A DNA stretch of 64,000 nucleotides from Streptomyces klenkii (GTDB lineage: Bacteria > Actinomycetota > Actinomycetes > Streptomycetales > Streptomycetaceae), in the NCBI RefSeq assembly GCF_003626645.1, contig NZ_RBAM01000004.1, positions 124,001 to 188,000 on the forward strand. The letters are read 5' to 3'. Both the position numbers and the translations under genes were made by a program. Shown one piece after another: positions 23,865 through 32,126 of this stretch (position 1 is the stretch's first letter; each line of letters opens with the position of its first letter). The notes under the pieces are model-generated. The model made no database searches. It was not told the origin of the DNA and was given only the letters and a program-made list of their open reading frames with translations.

Positions 23865-24617
23865 TCACTCACAGCTCGAATGCACGAGCGCGGAACCGGT
23901 GCGGGTGCGCACGTGCAGCGCGGTGGTGCCGTGCGGCACGGTCCTGAGCAGGCCCGCGTCCCGCAGAGCGGAGAGGTGGTGGCTCACCGTGGGCGCGGAG
24001 ACGCCGACGCGGCGGGCCAGTTCGCCGGCGGTGCAGGCAGTCCCGGCGGCGATGAGGATTCCGGCGCGGGTGGCGCCCATGAGGCGGGCGAGGACCTTGT
24101 CCCCGGCGGGATCGGACTGCGGCTGGGCGGCCGGGTGCACGAGGACGGGCGGCTCGTCCGGATCCTCGGGCAGATGCCCGGTGCCGTGGCAGAAGTAGGA
24201 CGGCTGGAGCAGCAGCCCGCGCCCGCGGAGATCACAGTCGCGGTTCACGGCGCTGCGGACGTGGAGCGTCGGCGGCAGCCACCGCATGGTGGGCGCGTAG
24301 CTGCGGAGCAGCCCGTTCACCCCGCCGTCCAGCAGCGCGCGGATCCGCAGGGCGCGGTCGCCGTCGACGCTCGTACGGATGTCCTCCCAGTACGGGTCGA
24401 CGGCCACTTCGCGGTAGGCGTCCGGCGGGCCCGGGTGCGCGGCGGGTGCCGGGTGCGGCATCCTCGCGACGACGTCACGCCGCCAGGCCATATAGCGCGG
24501 CGGCACGACCCGTCTTCGTAAGTGCCGCAGGCTCAGCACAAGTTCCCACCGGAGGTCGGGGGCGGTCGCCACGCGGGTGTTGAGCAGATCCGTGTCCGTG
24601 AAGTGAATTCGCAGCAC
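23865..24617 (-). CDS. ArsR-like winged-helix regulator
   Basis: 250 residues. The C-terminal third holds a winged helix with GELARRVGVSAPTVSHHLSALRDAGLL. The N-terminal part (LRWELVLSLRHL, YWEDIRTSVDGDRALRIRALLDGGVNGLL) matches the domain that accompanies this helix in streptomycete regulators of about 320 residues, here shorter. The GTG start at 24617 has no clear ribosome site, so a leaderless transcript is possible. It lies downstream of the MarR-like gene on the same strand. Confidence 0.8.
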   Translation of the reverse strand: MLRIHFTDTDLLNTRVATAPDLRWELVLSLRHLRRRVVPPRYMAWRRDVVARMPHPAPAAHPGPPDAYREVAVDPYWEDIRTSVDGDRALRIRALLDGGVNGLLRSYAPTMRWLPPTLHVRSAVNRDCDLRGRGLLLQPSYFCHGTGHLPEDPDEPPVLVHPAAQPQSDPAGDKVLARLMGATRAGILIAAGTACTAGELARRVGVSAPTVSHHLSALRDAGLLRTVPHGTTALHVRTRTGSALVHSSCE

Positions 24618-24674
24618 CGCGGAAGAGTGTCAAGGACGGTACGGGGGCACCAGTCGAAATGCGGCTGATGTGGA

Positions 24675-25607
24675 CTATGGCTGGTTCGGGGCCGGGCCCG
24701 TGCCGGGTCCAGCGGTGCGGGGGTTGGTGCGGGCGATGGTGCGGAGGCGGGAGACGCGGGCGCGCACCTCGGCCTTCGCCGCGTCGGACAGGTCCGTGGA
24801 CGGTTCGACGCCGCGGCAGGCGCGGCAGAGGCCGTCGGGCAGGGCTTCAGCCGGGCCGGGAATGCCGCAGACGGTGCACTCCATCATCCAGAGGGGCGCT
24901 GCCTGCGCGGCGGGCGAGAGCTGAGGAGGTAGGTGGAGAGGTAGCTGGGGAGGCACCCTGTCGACGAGCCTCCTGCGGGTGAAAGCACCCGGACACTGGA
25001 TGACGTCGGGGAGGTCGTGCGTGAGGATCCGCGCGAAGTCCAAGGGCGTGATGCCCCGCGCGAACCACTCGGCGGCGAGGCCTTCGAGGGCCGCACAATC
25101 TGCCGCGGACAGCGTCAGCCGGGAGTCCGAGCAGCCGAGGGTGGCGAGGGCGATGTAGGCCTGGGAGCAGGTGGATTGCGGCTGGTCTCGGGGCTGGGGC
25201 TGCTCCCGGGGCGTGGCTGCCGAGGGAACGGGCGGCCCCTCGCCGTCTGCCAGGAACGCGTTCCACCAGGCGTTGTCGCGAGGCGTCCGGGAGAAGAACC
25301 AGCGCGAGACCCACTGCGTACGGCCCTCGCCGACCACGCGCCGGACGCGGCGCAGGTGACCGGCGTCGTTGAGGGCCTTGAGCGCGGTGGCGACGGCCTG
25401 CTGCCCGTAGGCGGGAAGCTCCTTGGCCAGGGTCTTGATGTCGACGGCGGCACCGTCGGGAAGCCGGTCGATGTGGGCCGCGATGTACGCCTCGCGGGTG
25501 GGCAGATGCGCGAAGTCGTCGCGGCGGCGGGGTGCTTGGTCGGGCGCGGAACGCTTGCCGTAGCCGGGCGCGGCCATGGGGGGAGCGGTAAGGTTGGCGA
25601 CAGCCAT
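24675..25607 (-). CDS. Helix-turn-helix protein with C-terminal zinc finger
   Basis: 310 residues. About 35-95 is a winged-helix-like domain (LPAYGQQAVATALKALNDAGHLRRVRR). A CxxC pair (CTVCG) and a second pair (CRACRG) 16 residues later near 255-280 form a zinc-ribbon-like knuckle, followed by a charged C-terminal helix. It is similar to a widespread streptomycete family annotated as MarR-like or plasmid-type regulators, with no established role. The start codon lies directly downstream of a hairpin that can hide the ribosome-binding site (25609-25628). Confidence 0.75.
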   Translation of the reverse strand: MAVANLTAPPMAAPGYGKRSAPDQAPRRRDDFAHLPTREAYIAAHIDRLPDGAAVDIKTLAKELPAYGQQAVATALKALNDAGHLRRVRRVVGEGRTQWVSRWFFSRTPRDNAWWNAFLADGEGPPVPSAATPREQPQPRDQPQSTCSQAYIALATLGCSDSRLTLSAADCAALEGLAAEWFARGITPLDFARILTHDLPDVIQCPGAFTRRRLVDRVPPQLPLHLPPQLSPAAQAAPLWMMECTVCGIPGPAEALPDGLCRACRGVEPSTDLSDAAKAEVRARVSRLRTIARTNPRTAGPGTGPAPNQP

Positions 25608-25608
25608 G

Positions 25609-25628
25609 AGATCAAAGTTCCTTGATCT
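25609..25628 (-). promoter_or_regulatory. Hairpin enclosing the ribosome-binding site
   Basis: On the minus strand AGATCAA and TTGATCT flank GGAACT; the AAGGA ribosome site lies in the stem and loop, and the right arm ends two bases before ATG 25607. This would reduce initiation unless melted, or serve as an operator for the encoded protein. Confidence 0.45.
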
Positions 25629-25637
25629 TGTTGGTCA

Positions 25638-25673
25638 GACCCTGGCCTGGTGCTCTAACACCGAGCCAGGGTC
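25638..25673 (-). promoter_or_regulatory. Nested leader hairpin upstream of the zinc-finger regulator
   Basis: GACCCTGGC and GCCAGGGTC form nine pairs enclosing an inner GGTG/CACC stem. Located 31 bases before the start codon. Could be an attenuator or a protein-binding site; the identity is unknown. Confidence 0.4.
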
Positions 25674-25871
25674 GCTTTGTTGTGGCGCACGCTACACGGC
25701 GACAGCGAGGCGTGGCGACTCGCTTGCGGAAAGTCATACGGGTGTGCTTACGCGCGTGCTTGCGTGCGTGCTTACGCGTGTCCGCGCGAGGCTCGGGTGG
25801 GAGGGTGGGGAGAGTCCTCCCACCCATTCCGTGTATGGATCGCTCGGGTCCCGGCCCCCGAATCCCGAAGC

Positions 25872-26792
25872 TCAGCGGGCGGAGAGGCGACGGGCGACGC
25901 AGGCCGTAATGGCGGGTGCAACCGTGACCATCTCCGGGCGCCAGCCGGGGACGGCGTTCACCTCGCAGACGGTGAAGGTGCCCTCGGAGGCGAACAGCAG
26001 GTCCACCCCCGCGATGTCCAGGCCCAGGGCGCGGGCCGCGCGGGCGGCGAGCTCTTCCGCCTCGGGATAGCGGCCCGCACACAGGGTCGCGGTGCCGCCC
26101 TGGGCGATGTTGGCGGCGAGGGCGCCGTTGCCGGAGGTGTGCAGGACGGCGTCCACCGGTTCGCCGTCGATCACGACCACGCGGAGCGTACGGCCGTGCG
26201 AGTGGGCGACGTGCTCCTGGAAGAGGAACGGCGTGTCCTGCGTGAGGCTGCCGGCCACCTCTTGCAGCAGGCCCGGGTCCCGGGCGAGGAAGACCCGCCC
26301 GCCCTTGGCGCCGTTCACGGACTTCACCACGCAGGGCGTGTCCAGGTGCGGGCTCCGGACGACGCCCTCCAAGGGGGCAGTGGCGTAGGAGAGCGTGTCG
26401 GGCACCGGCAGCCCGGCCAGGGCGAGCTCCTGCAACTGAAGGATCTTGTTACGGGCCTTGAGCTGGGCGTCCACCGTGTTGATGAGGGTGCTGCCCATGC
26501 GTTCCAGGTGCCGCAGCAACGTGACCTCGCGGTCGCTGCGCATGGGGCCGGGCATCTGCCGTACGCACACGACGGCGGGGGCGGGCAGGTCCGCGCCGCC
26601 GCCGAGGGTGCGCAGCACCAGCTTGCCGCCCTGCACGCCGAAGAGCAGCTCATCGGTATGCCAGACCGCGAAGCGGGGGCCGTACGCGTCGGCGAGCGCC
26701 GCGGCCAGCTCGCGGGTGGCCCGGTGCAGCGTGGCGGGGTGCTCGCGCACCAGCATCCACACATCGGCAAGCGCGGGGTCGTCTTTGACCAT
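25872..26792 (-). CDS. ATP-grasp ligase, RimK-like
   Basis: 306 residues. The ATP-grasp core has DTPCVVKSVNGAKGGRVFLA (nucleotide-binding Lys and Gly-rich loop), FLFQEHVAHSHGRTLRVVVIDGE, and the metal-binding segment GVDLLFASEGTFTVCEVNAVPGW. Members ligate amino acids to peptides or proteins, and some modify ribosomally made peptides. No precursor peptide or partner methyltransferase is visible next to it. It lies 100 bases downstream of the DUF397 gene on the same strand; the gap has strong GC-rich repeats but no obvious terminator. Confidence 0.85.
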   Translation of the reverse strand: MVKDDPALADVWMLVREHPATLHRATRELAAALADAYGPRFAVWHTDELLFGVQGGKLVLRTLGGGADLPAPAVVCVRQMPGPMRSDREVTLLRHLERMGSTLINTVDAQLKARNKILQLQELALAGLPVPDTLSYATAPLEGVVRSPHLDTPCVVKSVNGAKGGRVFLARDPGLLQEVAGSLTQDTPFLFQEHVAHSHGRTLRVVVIDGEPVDAVLHTSGNGALAANIAQGGTATLCAGRYPEAEELAARAARALGLDIAGVDLLFASEGTFTVCEVNAVPGWRPEMVTVAPAITACVARRLSAR

Positions 26793-26892
26793 GCCGCCGA
26801 GTCTCGCAGCTCGGCGAATGTGGTGTCACGGGGCGCGGGGCGGGGTGCCCGCGGGGCGGGGCGCGCCCGCGGGGCTCCGGGGCGGGGTGCGT

Positions 26893-27075
26893 TTACGCTG
26901 CGGCGATGTATGCGATGAACCCCGCCCAGGCGGGGGCCTCTACGGCGAGCTGCGGCCCGCACTTTCTCTTGGAGTCACGTATACGTATCGCATCCGGTCC
27001 GGCGGATATCTCGACGCACTCGCTGCCCTGGGCGTCGCTGTAGCTGGATTTGAACCACGTCTGCTCATTGCTCAT
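26893..27075 (-). CDS. DUF397 protein
   Basis: 60 residues with the DUF397 signature WFKSSYSDAQGSECVEIS and IRDSK. These small proteins partner with XRE/DUF5753 regulators in the many WhiJ-like gene pairs of streptomycetes, probably as modulators of the regulator. The start overlaps the stop of the XRE gene (ATGA), so synthesis is coupled. Confidence 0.92.
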   Translation of the reverse strand: MSNEQTWFKSSYSDAQGSECVEISAGPDAIRIRDSKRKCGPQLAVEAPAWAGFIAYIAAA

Positions 27076-27875
27076 AGCTCGTCCGCCATTCGTTCGAGGA
27101 AACGCCTGGTTTCCTCCGATGGGAGGGCCTGCGCGCGGATTACGCCATAGCGCTGCGACAGAGTGCCGACTTCCTCGGAGGAAAAGTGACTCAGCTCCTG
27201 ACCTTCCGCCAGGACATAACGATGGCCATGCTGGGTCTCCAGCAGCACCATAGGACCGTTCAGGGCATCAGGCACGACCCTGTCGAACGGAAGCACCTGC
27301 AAGCAGACGTGCCGCAGACGCGAAACCTCCAGCAATCGCATGAGCTGTCGCTTATGCGCCTCGGGACCACCCATCGGCGTCCGCAGCGCGGCTTCGTGGA
27401 CGACGAAACTGAAATCCACCAGGCGGTCACGAGAGAGCAACTGCTGTCGTTCGAGTCGGGCCACGACCCGCTCTTCCACGGTCTTCTCGTCCAGCAGCGG
27501 ACGTCCGCCACTGAGCAGCGCCCGCGCGTACTCCTCAGTCTGTAGGAGCCCGGGGATCAGCATGGTCTGGTACGACCACAGCACGACGGCTTCTGCTTCG
27601 AGCGCGAAGAACTCCTTGGACCGCTCGGGGAACTTCTCCCTCGTGAGATACGAGAGCCCCGCCTTCAACTTCCCTCGCGCTCCGAAAAGCTCATCAGCAA
27701 TCTCTGCCATTCTCGGCGGGCACGCGCGGCGCCCCTGTTCCACAGATCGGACCATTTCCGCGGAATAGCCGACTGCCTCAGCCACCTCCTCCCGTGACAT
27801 CTCCGCTTCCTGCCGCCACATCATGAACTGGTTCCCGAGATACCGATGGTTGCCCGGCAGAAATACCTCGCCCAT
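27072..27875 (-). CDS. XRE-family regulator with DUF5753 domain (WhiJ-like)
   Basis: 267 residues. Helix-turn-helix MSREEVAEAVGYSAEMVRSVEQGRR (about 25-50) is followed by the DUF5753 domain, which begins near LIPGLLQTEEYARALL. Homologues of this type repress development or antibiotic genes together with a DUF397 partner. GGGAGGG lies nine bases before the ATG at 27875. It diverges from a small gene at 27993 that often accompanies such pairs. Confidence 0.92.
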   Translation of the reverse strand: MGEVFLPGNHRYLGNQFMMWRQEAEMSREEVAEAVGYSAEMVRSVEQGRRACPPRMAEIADELFGARGKLKAGLSYLTREKFPERSKEFFALEAEAVVLWSYQTMLIPGLLQTEEYARALLSGGRPLLDEKTVEERVVARLERQQLLSRDRLVDFSFVVHEAALRTPMGGPEAHKRQLMRLLEVSRLRHVCLQVLPFDRVVPDALNGPMVLLETQHGHRYVLAEGQELSHFSSEEVGTLSQRYGVIRAQALPSEETRRFLERMADEL

Positions 27876-27992
27876 GGTCGAACACCCTCCCCTGTTACAG
27901 ATGGCATACCCTCTGGCCAAAGATTCCGCACATCACCGACCGTATCCATCTCGTGACCGATCAGGCTAGCCATCCGTGGGCATCAATATGGC

Positions 27993-28226
27993 GTGAGCAG
28001 AGAAAATCCCCCTCCCCTTCCTCTCAGCTACGCCGTGGACACCCGTACCAACCGCCTCGGGCAGGTCATGGACCTCGACCTCCCCGCCGGTCGCGTACAC
28101 CTGCGCCCGCCCCAGGGCGGCCTGCCGTGGCACTGTCCGCCCGAGCACGCCCGCCCCGCGTCCGAAGCGGAAGCGCTCCGCGCGCGCGTGGCGCGGCTCA
28201 ATGCCGTGAGCAGGTGGGGTGTGTGA
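27993..28226 (+). CDS. Small hypothetical protein beside the XRE/DUF397 pair
   Basis: 77 residues with LPLSYAVDTRTNRLGQVMDL and VHLRPPQGGLPWHCPPE. This resembles small proteins found divergent from XRE/DUF397 pairs; the role is unknown. The GTG start at 27993 has almost no 5' leader signal; an ATG five bases upstream is out of frame. Confidence 0.65.
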   Translation: MSRENPPPLPLSYAVDTRTNRLGQVMDLDLPAGRVHLRPPQGGLPWHCPPEHARPASEAEALRARVARLNAVSRWGV

Positions 28227-28344
28227 GGTGATCACCCGGCCCTCGCGGGCCTGGATGGCCGAAAGAAACGCCGCGCGGGCGTACCCGGTCGCTCGGATAC
28301 GCTAAAGGTCTCCATATACGCCCGCGACCAGGGAGCAGCCGGAA

Positions 28345-30066
28345 ATGGCTCGACACCTCATCACCAGCGCCCTTCCGTACATCAACGGGATCAAGCACCT
28401 GGGCAACATGGTGGGGTCCATGCTCCCGGCGGACGTGTACGCCAGGTACCTCCGCCAGACCGGTCGCGAGACGCTGTACATCTGTGCCACCGACGAGCAC
28501 GGCACCCCGGCTGAGCTGGGCGCCAAGGAGCTCGGGCTGCCCGTGGCCGAGTTCTGCGCGAAGCAGCACGACGCGCAGAAGGCGATCTACGACGGCTTCG
28601 CCCTGTCCTTCGACTACTTCGGCCGCAGCTCGTCGCCGGAGAACCGGGAGATCACGCAGCACTTCGCGCGGCAGCTCCAGAAGAACGGGTTCATCGAGGA
28701 GCGCTCGATCCGGCAGGTGTACTCGCTGGCCGACGGCCGCTTCCTGCCCGACCGCTACATCGTCGGCACGTGCCCGCACTGCGGTTACGACAAGGCCCGC
28801 GGCGACCAGTGCGAGAACTGCACGCGCGTCCTGGACCCGACGGACCTGATCGACGCCCGTTCGGCGATCAGCGGCAGCAGCGAGCTGGAGGTGCGGGAGA
28901 CCAAGCACCTGTTCCTGCTCCAGTCGAAGCTTCAGGGCGAGGTCGAGGCGTGGATCGACGAGCACGGCAAGGACTGGCCGGTCCTGGCGTCCTCGATCGC
29001 CCGCAAGTGGCTGACCGAGGGGCTGAACGACCGGGCGATCACGCGTGACCTGGACTGGGGCGTGCCGGTCCCGGCCGACACGTGGCCGGAGCTGGCGGCG
29101 GAGGGCAAGGTCTTCTACGTCTGGTTCGACGCTCCGATCGAGTACATCGGCGCGACGAAGGAGTGGGCGGCCCAGGACCCGGAGAACCGGGACTGGAAGT
29201 CCTGGTGGTACGAGGCGTCGGACGTGCGCTACACGCAGTTCATGGGCAAGGACAACGTCCCGTTCCACACGGTGATGTTCCCGGCGACGCAGCTCGGCGT
29301 CCGCGAGCCGTGGAAGAAGGTCGACTACGTCAAGGCCTTCAACTGGCTGAACTACTACGGCGGCAAGTTCTCCACGTCGCAGAAGCGCGGCGTGTTCACG
29401 CATGACGCGCTGGAGCTGCTGCCCGCCGACTACTGGCGCTACTTCATGATGGCGAACGCCCCCGAGTCGGACGACACGTCGTTCACGTGGGAGCTGTTCT
29501 CGGCCACCGTGAACAAGGACCTCGCCGACGTCCTGGGCAACTTCGTGAACCGCGTGCTGTCCTTCTCGAAGAAGCGCTTCGGCGACACGGTCCCGGCCGG
29601 CGCCGAGGCGGGCGAGGCGGAGACCGCGCTGGGCCGCGAGATCGCCCAGCTGCTCCAGGAGTACGAGGAGCACATGGAGGCCATGCAGTTCCGCAAGGCC
29701 GCCCAGGCGCTGCGCGCACTGTGGAGCGCGGGCAACTCGTACCTGGAGACGAAGGCCCCCTGGCTGGAGATCAAGACCGACCCGGAGGCCGCGGCGCTGA
29801 CGCTGCGCACGGCGATGAACCTGATCCACCTGTACTCGGTGATCTCGGAGCCGTTCATTCCGCAGTCGGCGTCGGCGATGCGCCTCGCGTTCGGCCTGGC
29901 GGACGACACGAAGACGTGGGTCACGGCGGACGAGGCCCGGTCGCTGTCGTTCGTCCCGGCCGGTACGTCCTTCGAGGTCCCGCCGGTGCTCTTCGCGAAG
30001 ATCACCGAGGATGACCTGGCGGCCTACCGCGAGCGCTTCGGCGGCGGCGAGGAGCCGGCGGCCTAG
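28345..30066 (+). CDS. metG: Methionyl-tRNA synthetase
   Basis: 573 residues; charges tRNA-Met with methionine in the cytoplasm. [11 protein letters not shown] (11-21) is the HIGH region. A CPHC (143-146) and CENC (156-159) pair binds zinc in the connective domain, and KFSTS at 341-345 stands in for KMSKS, as in the actinobacterial form of the enzyme. The anticodon-binding helical domain follows, and there is no C-terminal tRNA-binding extension. GGAGCAG precedes the start. A perfect 14-bp terminator follows. Confidence 0.97.
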   Translation: MARHLITSALPYINGIKHLGNMVGSMLPADVYARYLRQTGRETLYICATDEHGTPAELGAKELGLPVAEFCAKQHDAQKAIYDGFALSFDYFGRSSSPENREITQHFARQLQKNGFIEERSIRQVYSLADGRFLPDRYIVGTCPHCGYDKARGDQCENCTRVLDPTDLIDARSAISGSSELEVRETKHLFLLQSKLQGEVEAWIDEHGKDWPVLASSIARKWLTEGLNDRAITRDLDWGVPVPADTWPELAAEGKVFYVWFDAPIEYIGATKEWAAQDPENRDWKSWWYEASDVRYTQFMGKDNVPFHTVMFPATQLGVREPWKKVDYVKAFNWLNYYGGKFSTSQKRGVFTHDALELLPADYWRYFMMANAPESDDTSFTWELFSATVNKDLADVLGNFVNRVLSFSKKRFGDTVPAGAEAGEAETALGREIAQLLQEYEEHMEAMQFRKAAQALRALWSAGNSYLETKAPWLEIKTDPEAAALTLRTAMNLIHLYSVISEPFIPQSASAMRLAFGLADDTKTWVTADEARSLSFVPAGTSFEVPPVLFAKITEDDLAAYRERFGGGEEPAA

Positions 30067-30087
30067 CCTCCCCGCACAGCAGCCGCA

Positions 30088-30119
30088 GAGGGCCCGGAAC
30101 CGCATGGTTCCGGGCCCTC
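30088..30119 (+). terminator. metG terminator
   Basis: Perfect stem GAGGGCCCGGAACC and GGTTCCGGGCCCTC with a GCAT loop, 21 bases after the stop codon. Confidence 0.85.
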
Positions 30120-30217
30120 CGTCCTGCCCGTTGATGGAACGGTAATCGTCCGTTGAGGCCGTCCGGCCAGTCTGGGACCACACCGCACGGGGGAAGCCGG
30201 GAAGACGAGGAAGAGCT

Positions 30218-30595
30218 GTGTTCAAGAAGCCGATCACCATCAGCGTGCACGCCACCGACGAGCTGGCGCGGGCCCGGTTCGCCCGCGAGGTGCGGGCGGT
30301 GCTGCCGGAGGTGAAGGTGGTCCGGCGGGACGAGGAGGGGGACGTCGACTTCGTCCTCATGGGCGCCGACGACCACGCCGCGGCGGCCACCGTGCGGCGG
30401 CTGACCCGCGCGGGTGAGGCGCCCGTGGTGCTGGTCGCGGACGAGCTCGGGGAGAGCGAGCTGATGGCCGTCTCGGAGTACGGCGTGGAGTCCGTGCTGT
30501 GGCGCCCCGCGATCACGCGCCGCCGGCTCTCGCAGGCCGTCCACAGCGCCGCGGGATGCTGCCCAAAGGCCCCCATGCTGACAGCCCTCGTTTGA
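30218..30595 (+). pseudogene. Truncated response-regulator-like gene, cut at the IS right end
   Basis: 125 codons. The start MFKKPITISVHATDELARARF and DGADDHA/VADELGESEL segments resemble a receiver-like domain (no clear phosphoacceptor Asp), as found N-terminal to a LuxR-type DNA-binding domain. The reading frame runs on through about 15 odd residues into the right end of the TnpB element and stops at a TGA formed there (30593-30595). No LuxR helix-turn-helix is found on the far side of the element, so the C-terminal half is lost. It could still make a short protein. Confidence 0.6.
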
Positions 30596-30740
30596 ATCCT
30601 CTCCTCCCTTCAGGGGAGGAGATTCCTGGCTCACGCTGCCTGACGGACCGGCGGTCCCTCAAGTCTTACGCGATCAGCACCAGCCGGGTCGAGACCAGCC
30701 CGGACGAGCATCACGCGCGCGGAGTTCTTGTCCCTGGAGG
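30592..30740 (-). ncRNA. Predicted TnpB guide RNA (omega/reRNA) at the right end
   Basis: In TnpB elements the guide RNA overlaps the 3' end of tnpB and the right end, and its guide is the adjacent flank. Here the minus-strand scaffold would include two stem-loops, one near 30641-30652 (GACCGCCGGTC) and one at 30594-30626, and end in TTCAA at 30592. The next 20 bases (ACGAGGGCTGTCAGCATGGG) would be the guide, matching the interrupted gene. The 5' limit is a guess. Confidence 0.45.
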
Positions 30741-31833
30741 ACACGGCTCCGCACACAGTGCAGGTGTAGGTACGTTCCGACAGCGGTAGCGCGTGCTTGG
30801 TTCTCGCTCCGCAGCATCCGCAGTCCATCGTGGTGTACGCGGGATGCACCAGATGGATCGTGCGCTGGTGCTTGCGCGCCATGTTGACCAGTTCGTACTT
30901 GGTAGCCGAGATAGCCGCGTCGGCCGCCTTTCGGGCCATGGTCGACTGGGCGAGAAACTTCGGCCTGAAGTCCTCCACGGCGATGCTGTCGAAGTCGGCT
31001 ACCACGCGTTTGGCCCATTTGCGAGCAGTGTCCTGACGTTGGCGAACGATCTTCTTGTGCACCTTCGCGACCTGACGCCGTGCCTGCCGGTAGCCCTTGG
31101 ACATCACGTGCCCGCGCTTCGGCTTCCTGCGGGCCATCATCCGCTGATAGCAGGCCAGTCGGCCAGAAGCCTTCTCCCCATGTCCGGGGTGGGGCAGGTC
31201 ATGGGTGTCGCTGGTGGTGGTTGCGGTCTCTTTCACGCCCCAGTCGATGCCGATGCAGCGGCCTGTCCGGGAAAGGGGCTGCGCCCCGGTGGAAACGACG
31301 AAGGAGGCGTACCAGTGCCCCATGCTGTCGCGATAGATACGAACGCTGGACGGCTCGGCAGGAAGATCCCGGGACCACACCACCGTCACGACGATTCCTC
31401 CCGCGAGGTGAAGGCGGCCGTCTTTGAGACGGAAGCCGCGCCGGGTGTAGTTGAGCGTTGGCCCTGACCGGTCTTTCTTCTTGAAGCGGGGCATCCCTGC
31501 CCGTTGCTTGAGCGGCAGCCGGTTCTTAATGTCCTTGAGCGCCTTGGCGCGGGACCTGGAGAAATCCCGGATGGCCTGCTGCTGCGGCACCGAACTACCG
31601 GTACGCAGCCACTCATGACCGGCACGCCAGCCGGTCAGCATCTTGTCGAGGCGGGCCGGGCCGCACTCCTCCCTGACCGCGTGTGCCGTCCTGGACTGGG
31701 CAACGCATTGGTTCCACACCCAGCGGCACCGATCCCACTCCGAGATCAGAGCCGGCCCAGCGGTGGACGACACGCGTAAGCGGTAGGCGTACCGGGCGTA
31801 CCCGGCACCGCCGTTCACTTGCGATGTCGCCAT
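30631..31833 (-). CDS. tnpB: TnpB RNA-guided nuclease
   Basis: About 400 residues from ATG 31833. The RuvC triad is complete: Asp197 in GIDWG, Glu287 in AVEDF and Asp368 in SSRDKN. Zinc-finger Cys pairs are at 338/341 and 358/361. TnpB proteins are guide-RNA-directed nucleases that keep their transposon in place by cutting empty sites, and are ancestors of Cas12. No truncation or frameshift is visible, so activity is plausible. The gene diverges from a ribbon-helix-helix gene 36 bases away. Confidence 0.92.
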   Translation of the reverse strand: MATSQVNGGAGYARYAYRLRVSSTAGPALISEWDRCRWVWNQCVAQSRTAHAVREECGPARLDKMLTGWRAGHEWLRTGSSVPQQQAIRDFSRSRAKALKDIKNRLPLKQRAGMPRFKKKDRSGPTLNYTRRGFRLKDGRLHLAGGIVVTVVWSRDLPAEPSSVRIYRDSMGHWYASFVVSTGAQPLSRTGRCIGIDWGVKETATTTSDTHDLPHPGHGEKASGRLACYQRMMARRKPKRGHVMSKGYRQARRQVAKVHKKIVRQRQDTARKWAKRVVADFDSIAVEDFRPKFLAQSTMARKAADAAISATKYELVNMARKHQRTIHLVHPAYTTMDCGCCGARTKHALPLSERTYTCTVCGAVSSRDKNSARVMLVRAGLDPAGADRVRLEGPPVRQAA

Positions 31834-31869
31834 GGTGTCACCGTAGCGTCTAGCGCCTACTCTGAGGGC

Positions 31870-32085
31870 ATGAATCAGGAAGTACGCACCACCATTCGGC
31901 TCCCCGCCGACCTTCATGCCCACTGGGCCGCCCACGCTCGGCGCGAACGGCGATCGCTCAACGCCGATCTCATCTACCTGCTGGAAGGCATCTTCGGCTC
32001 AGTGGAATCACATACTGACCTGCCCAGCAGCCAATCCGCTTCTCCAGCCCCGCTGCACGGGAAGCCGGGAGCCCCTCCGGCCTGA
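31870..32085 (+). CDS. Ribbon-helix-helix (Arc-type) protein within the IS region
   Basis: 71 residues. [38 protein letters not shown] is an Arc/MetJ-type ribbon-helix-helix: one DNA-contacting strand and two helices. The rest is a Pro/Ser-rich tail. It starts 36 bases from divergent tnpB, so binding to the shared promoter would control both. Its stop codon lies inside the hairpin 32077-32092. Whether it is transposon cargo or a host gene is unclear. Confidence 0.7.
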   Translation: MNQEVRTTIRLPADLHAHWAAHARRERRSLNADLIYLLEGIFGSVESHTDLPSSQSASPAPLHGKPGAPPA

Positions 32086-32092
32086 AGGCCGG
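32077..32092 (+). repeat. RE-like hairpin at the far end of the IS region
   Basis: CCGGCCTGAAGGCCGG, a stem with a TGAA loop, preceded by GGGAGCCCCT and followed by GACATCG. The layout mirrors the right-end hairpin at 30594-30626 (also a TGAA loop) but in the opposite direction. Confidence 0.5.
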
Positions 32093-32126
32093 GACATCGT
32101 CCAGCTTGCCGGGTAAGACTGTGAAC

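Larger units (their letters stand above)
30592..32101 (-). mobile_element. IS200/IS605-type element carrying tnpB only
   Basis: The right end is at about 30592, where minus-strand sequence ends GGATTCAA after a CCTCCCCTGAAGGGAGG hairpin, typical of IS605 right ends. The left boundary is uncertain: a similar hairpin CCGGCCTGAAGGCCGG at 32077-32092, pointing the other way, is the outermost candidate. There is no Y1 transposase TnpA, so the element is not autonomous. It lies between the truncated receiver-like gene and a DinB gene. Confidence 0.6.

Noticed and set aside
25638..25673. tRNA fragment or attachment site
   Set aside because: The stem is a simple nested hairpin without T-loop or integrase gene nearby.
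28198..30576. Very long minus-strand open frame opposite metG
   Set aside because: It is antisense to a certain aminoacyl-tRNA synthetase, is Arg/His/Val-rich and has no family features; a consequence of high GC.
30591..30626. Possible tRNA T-arm (GTTTGAATCC)
   Set aside because: No acceptor or anticodon arms; the sequence fits the IS right-end hairpin.
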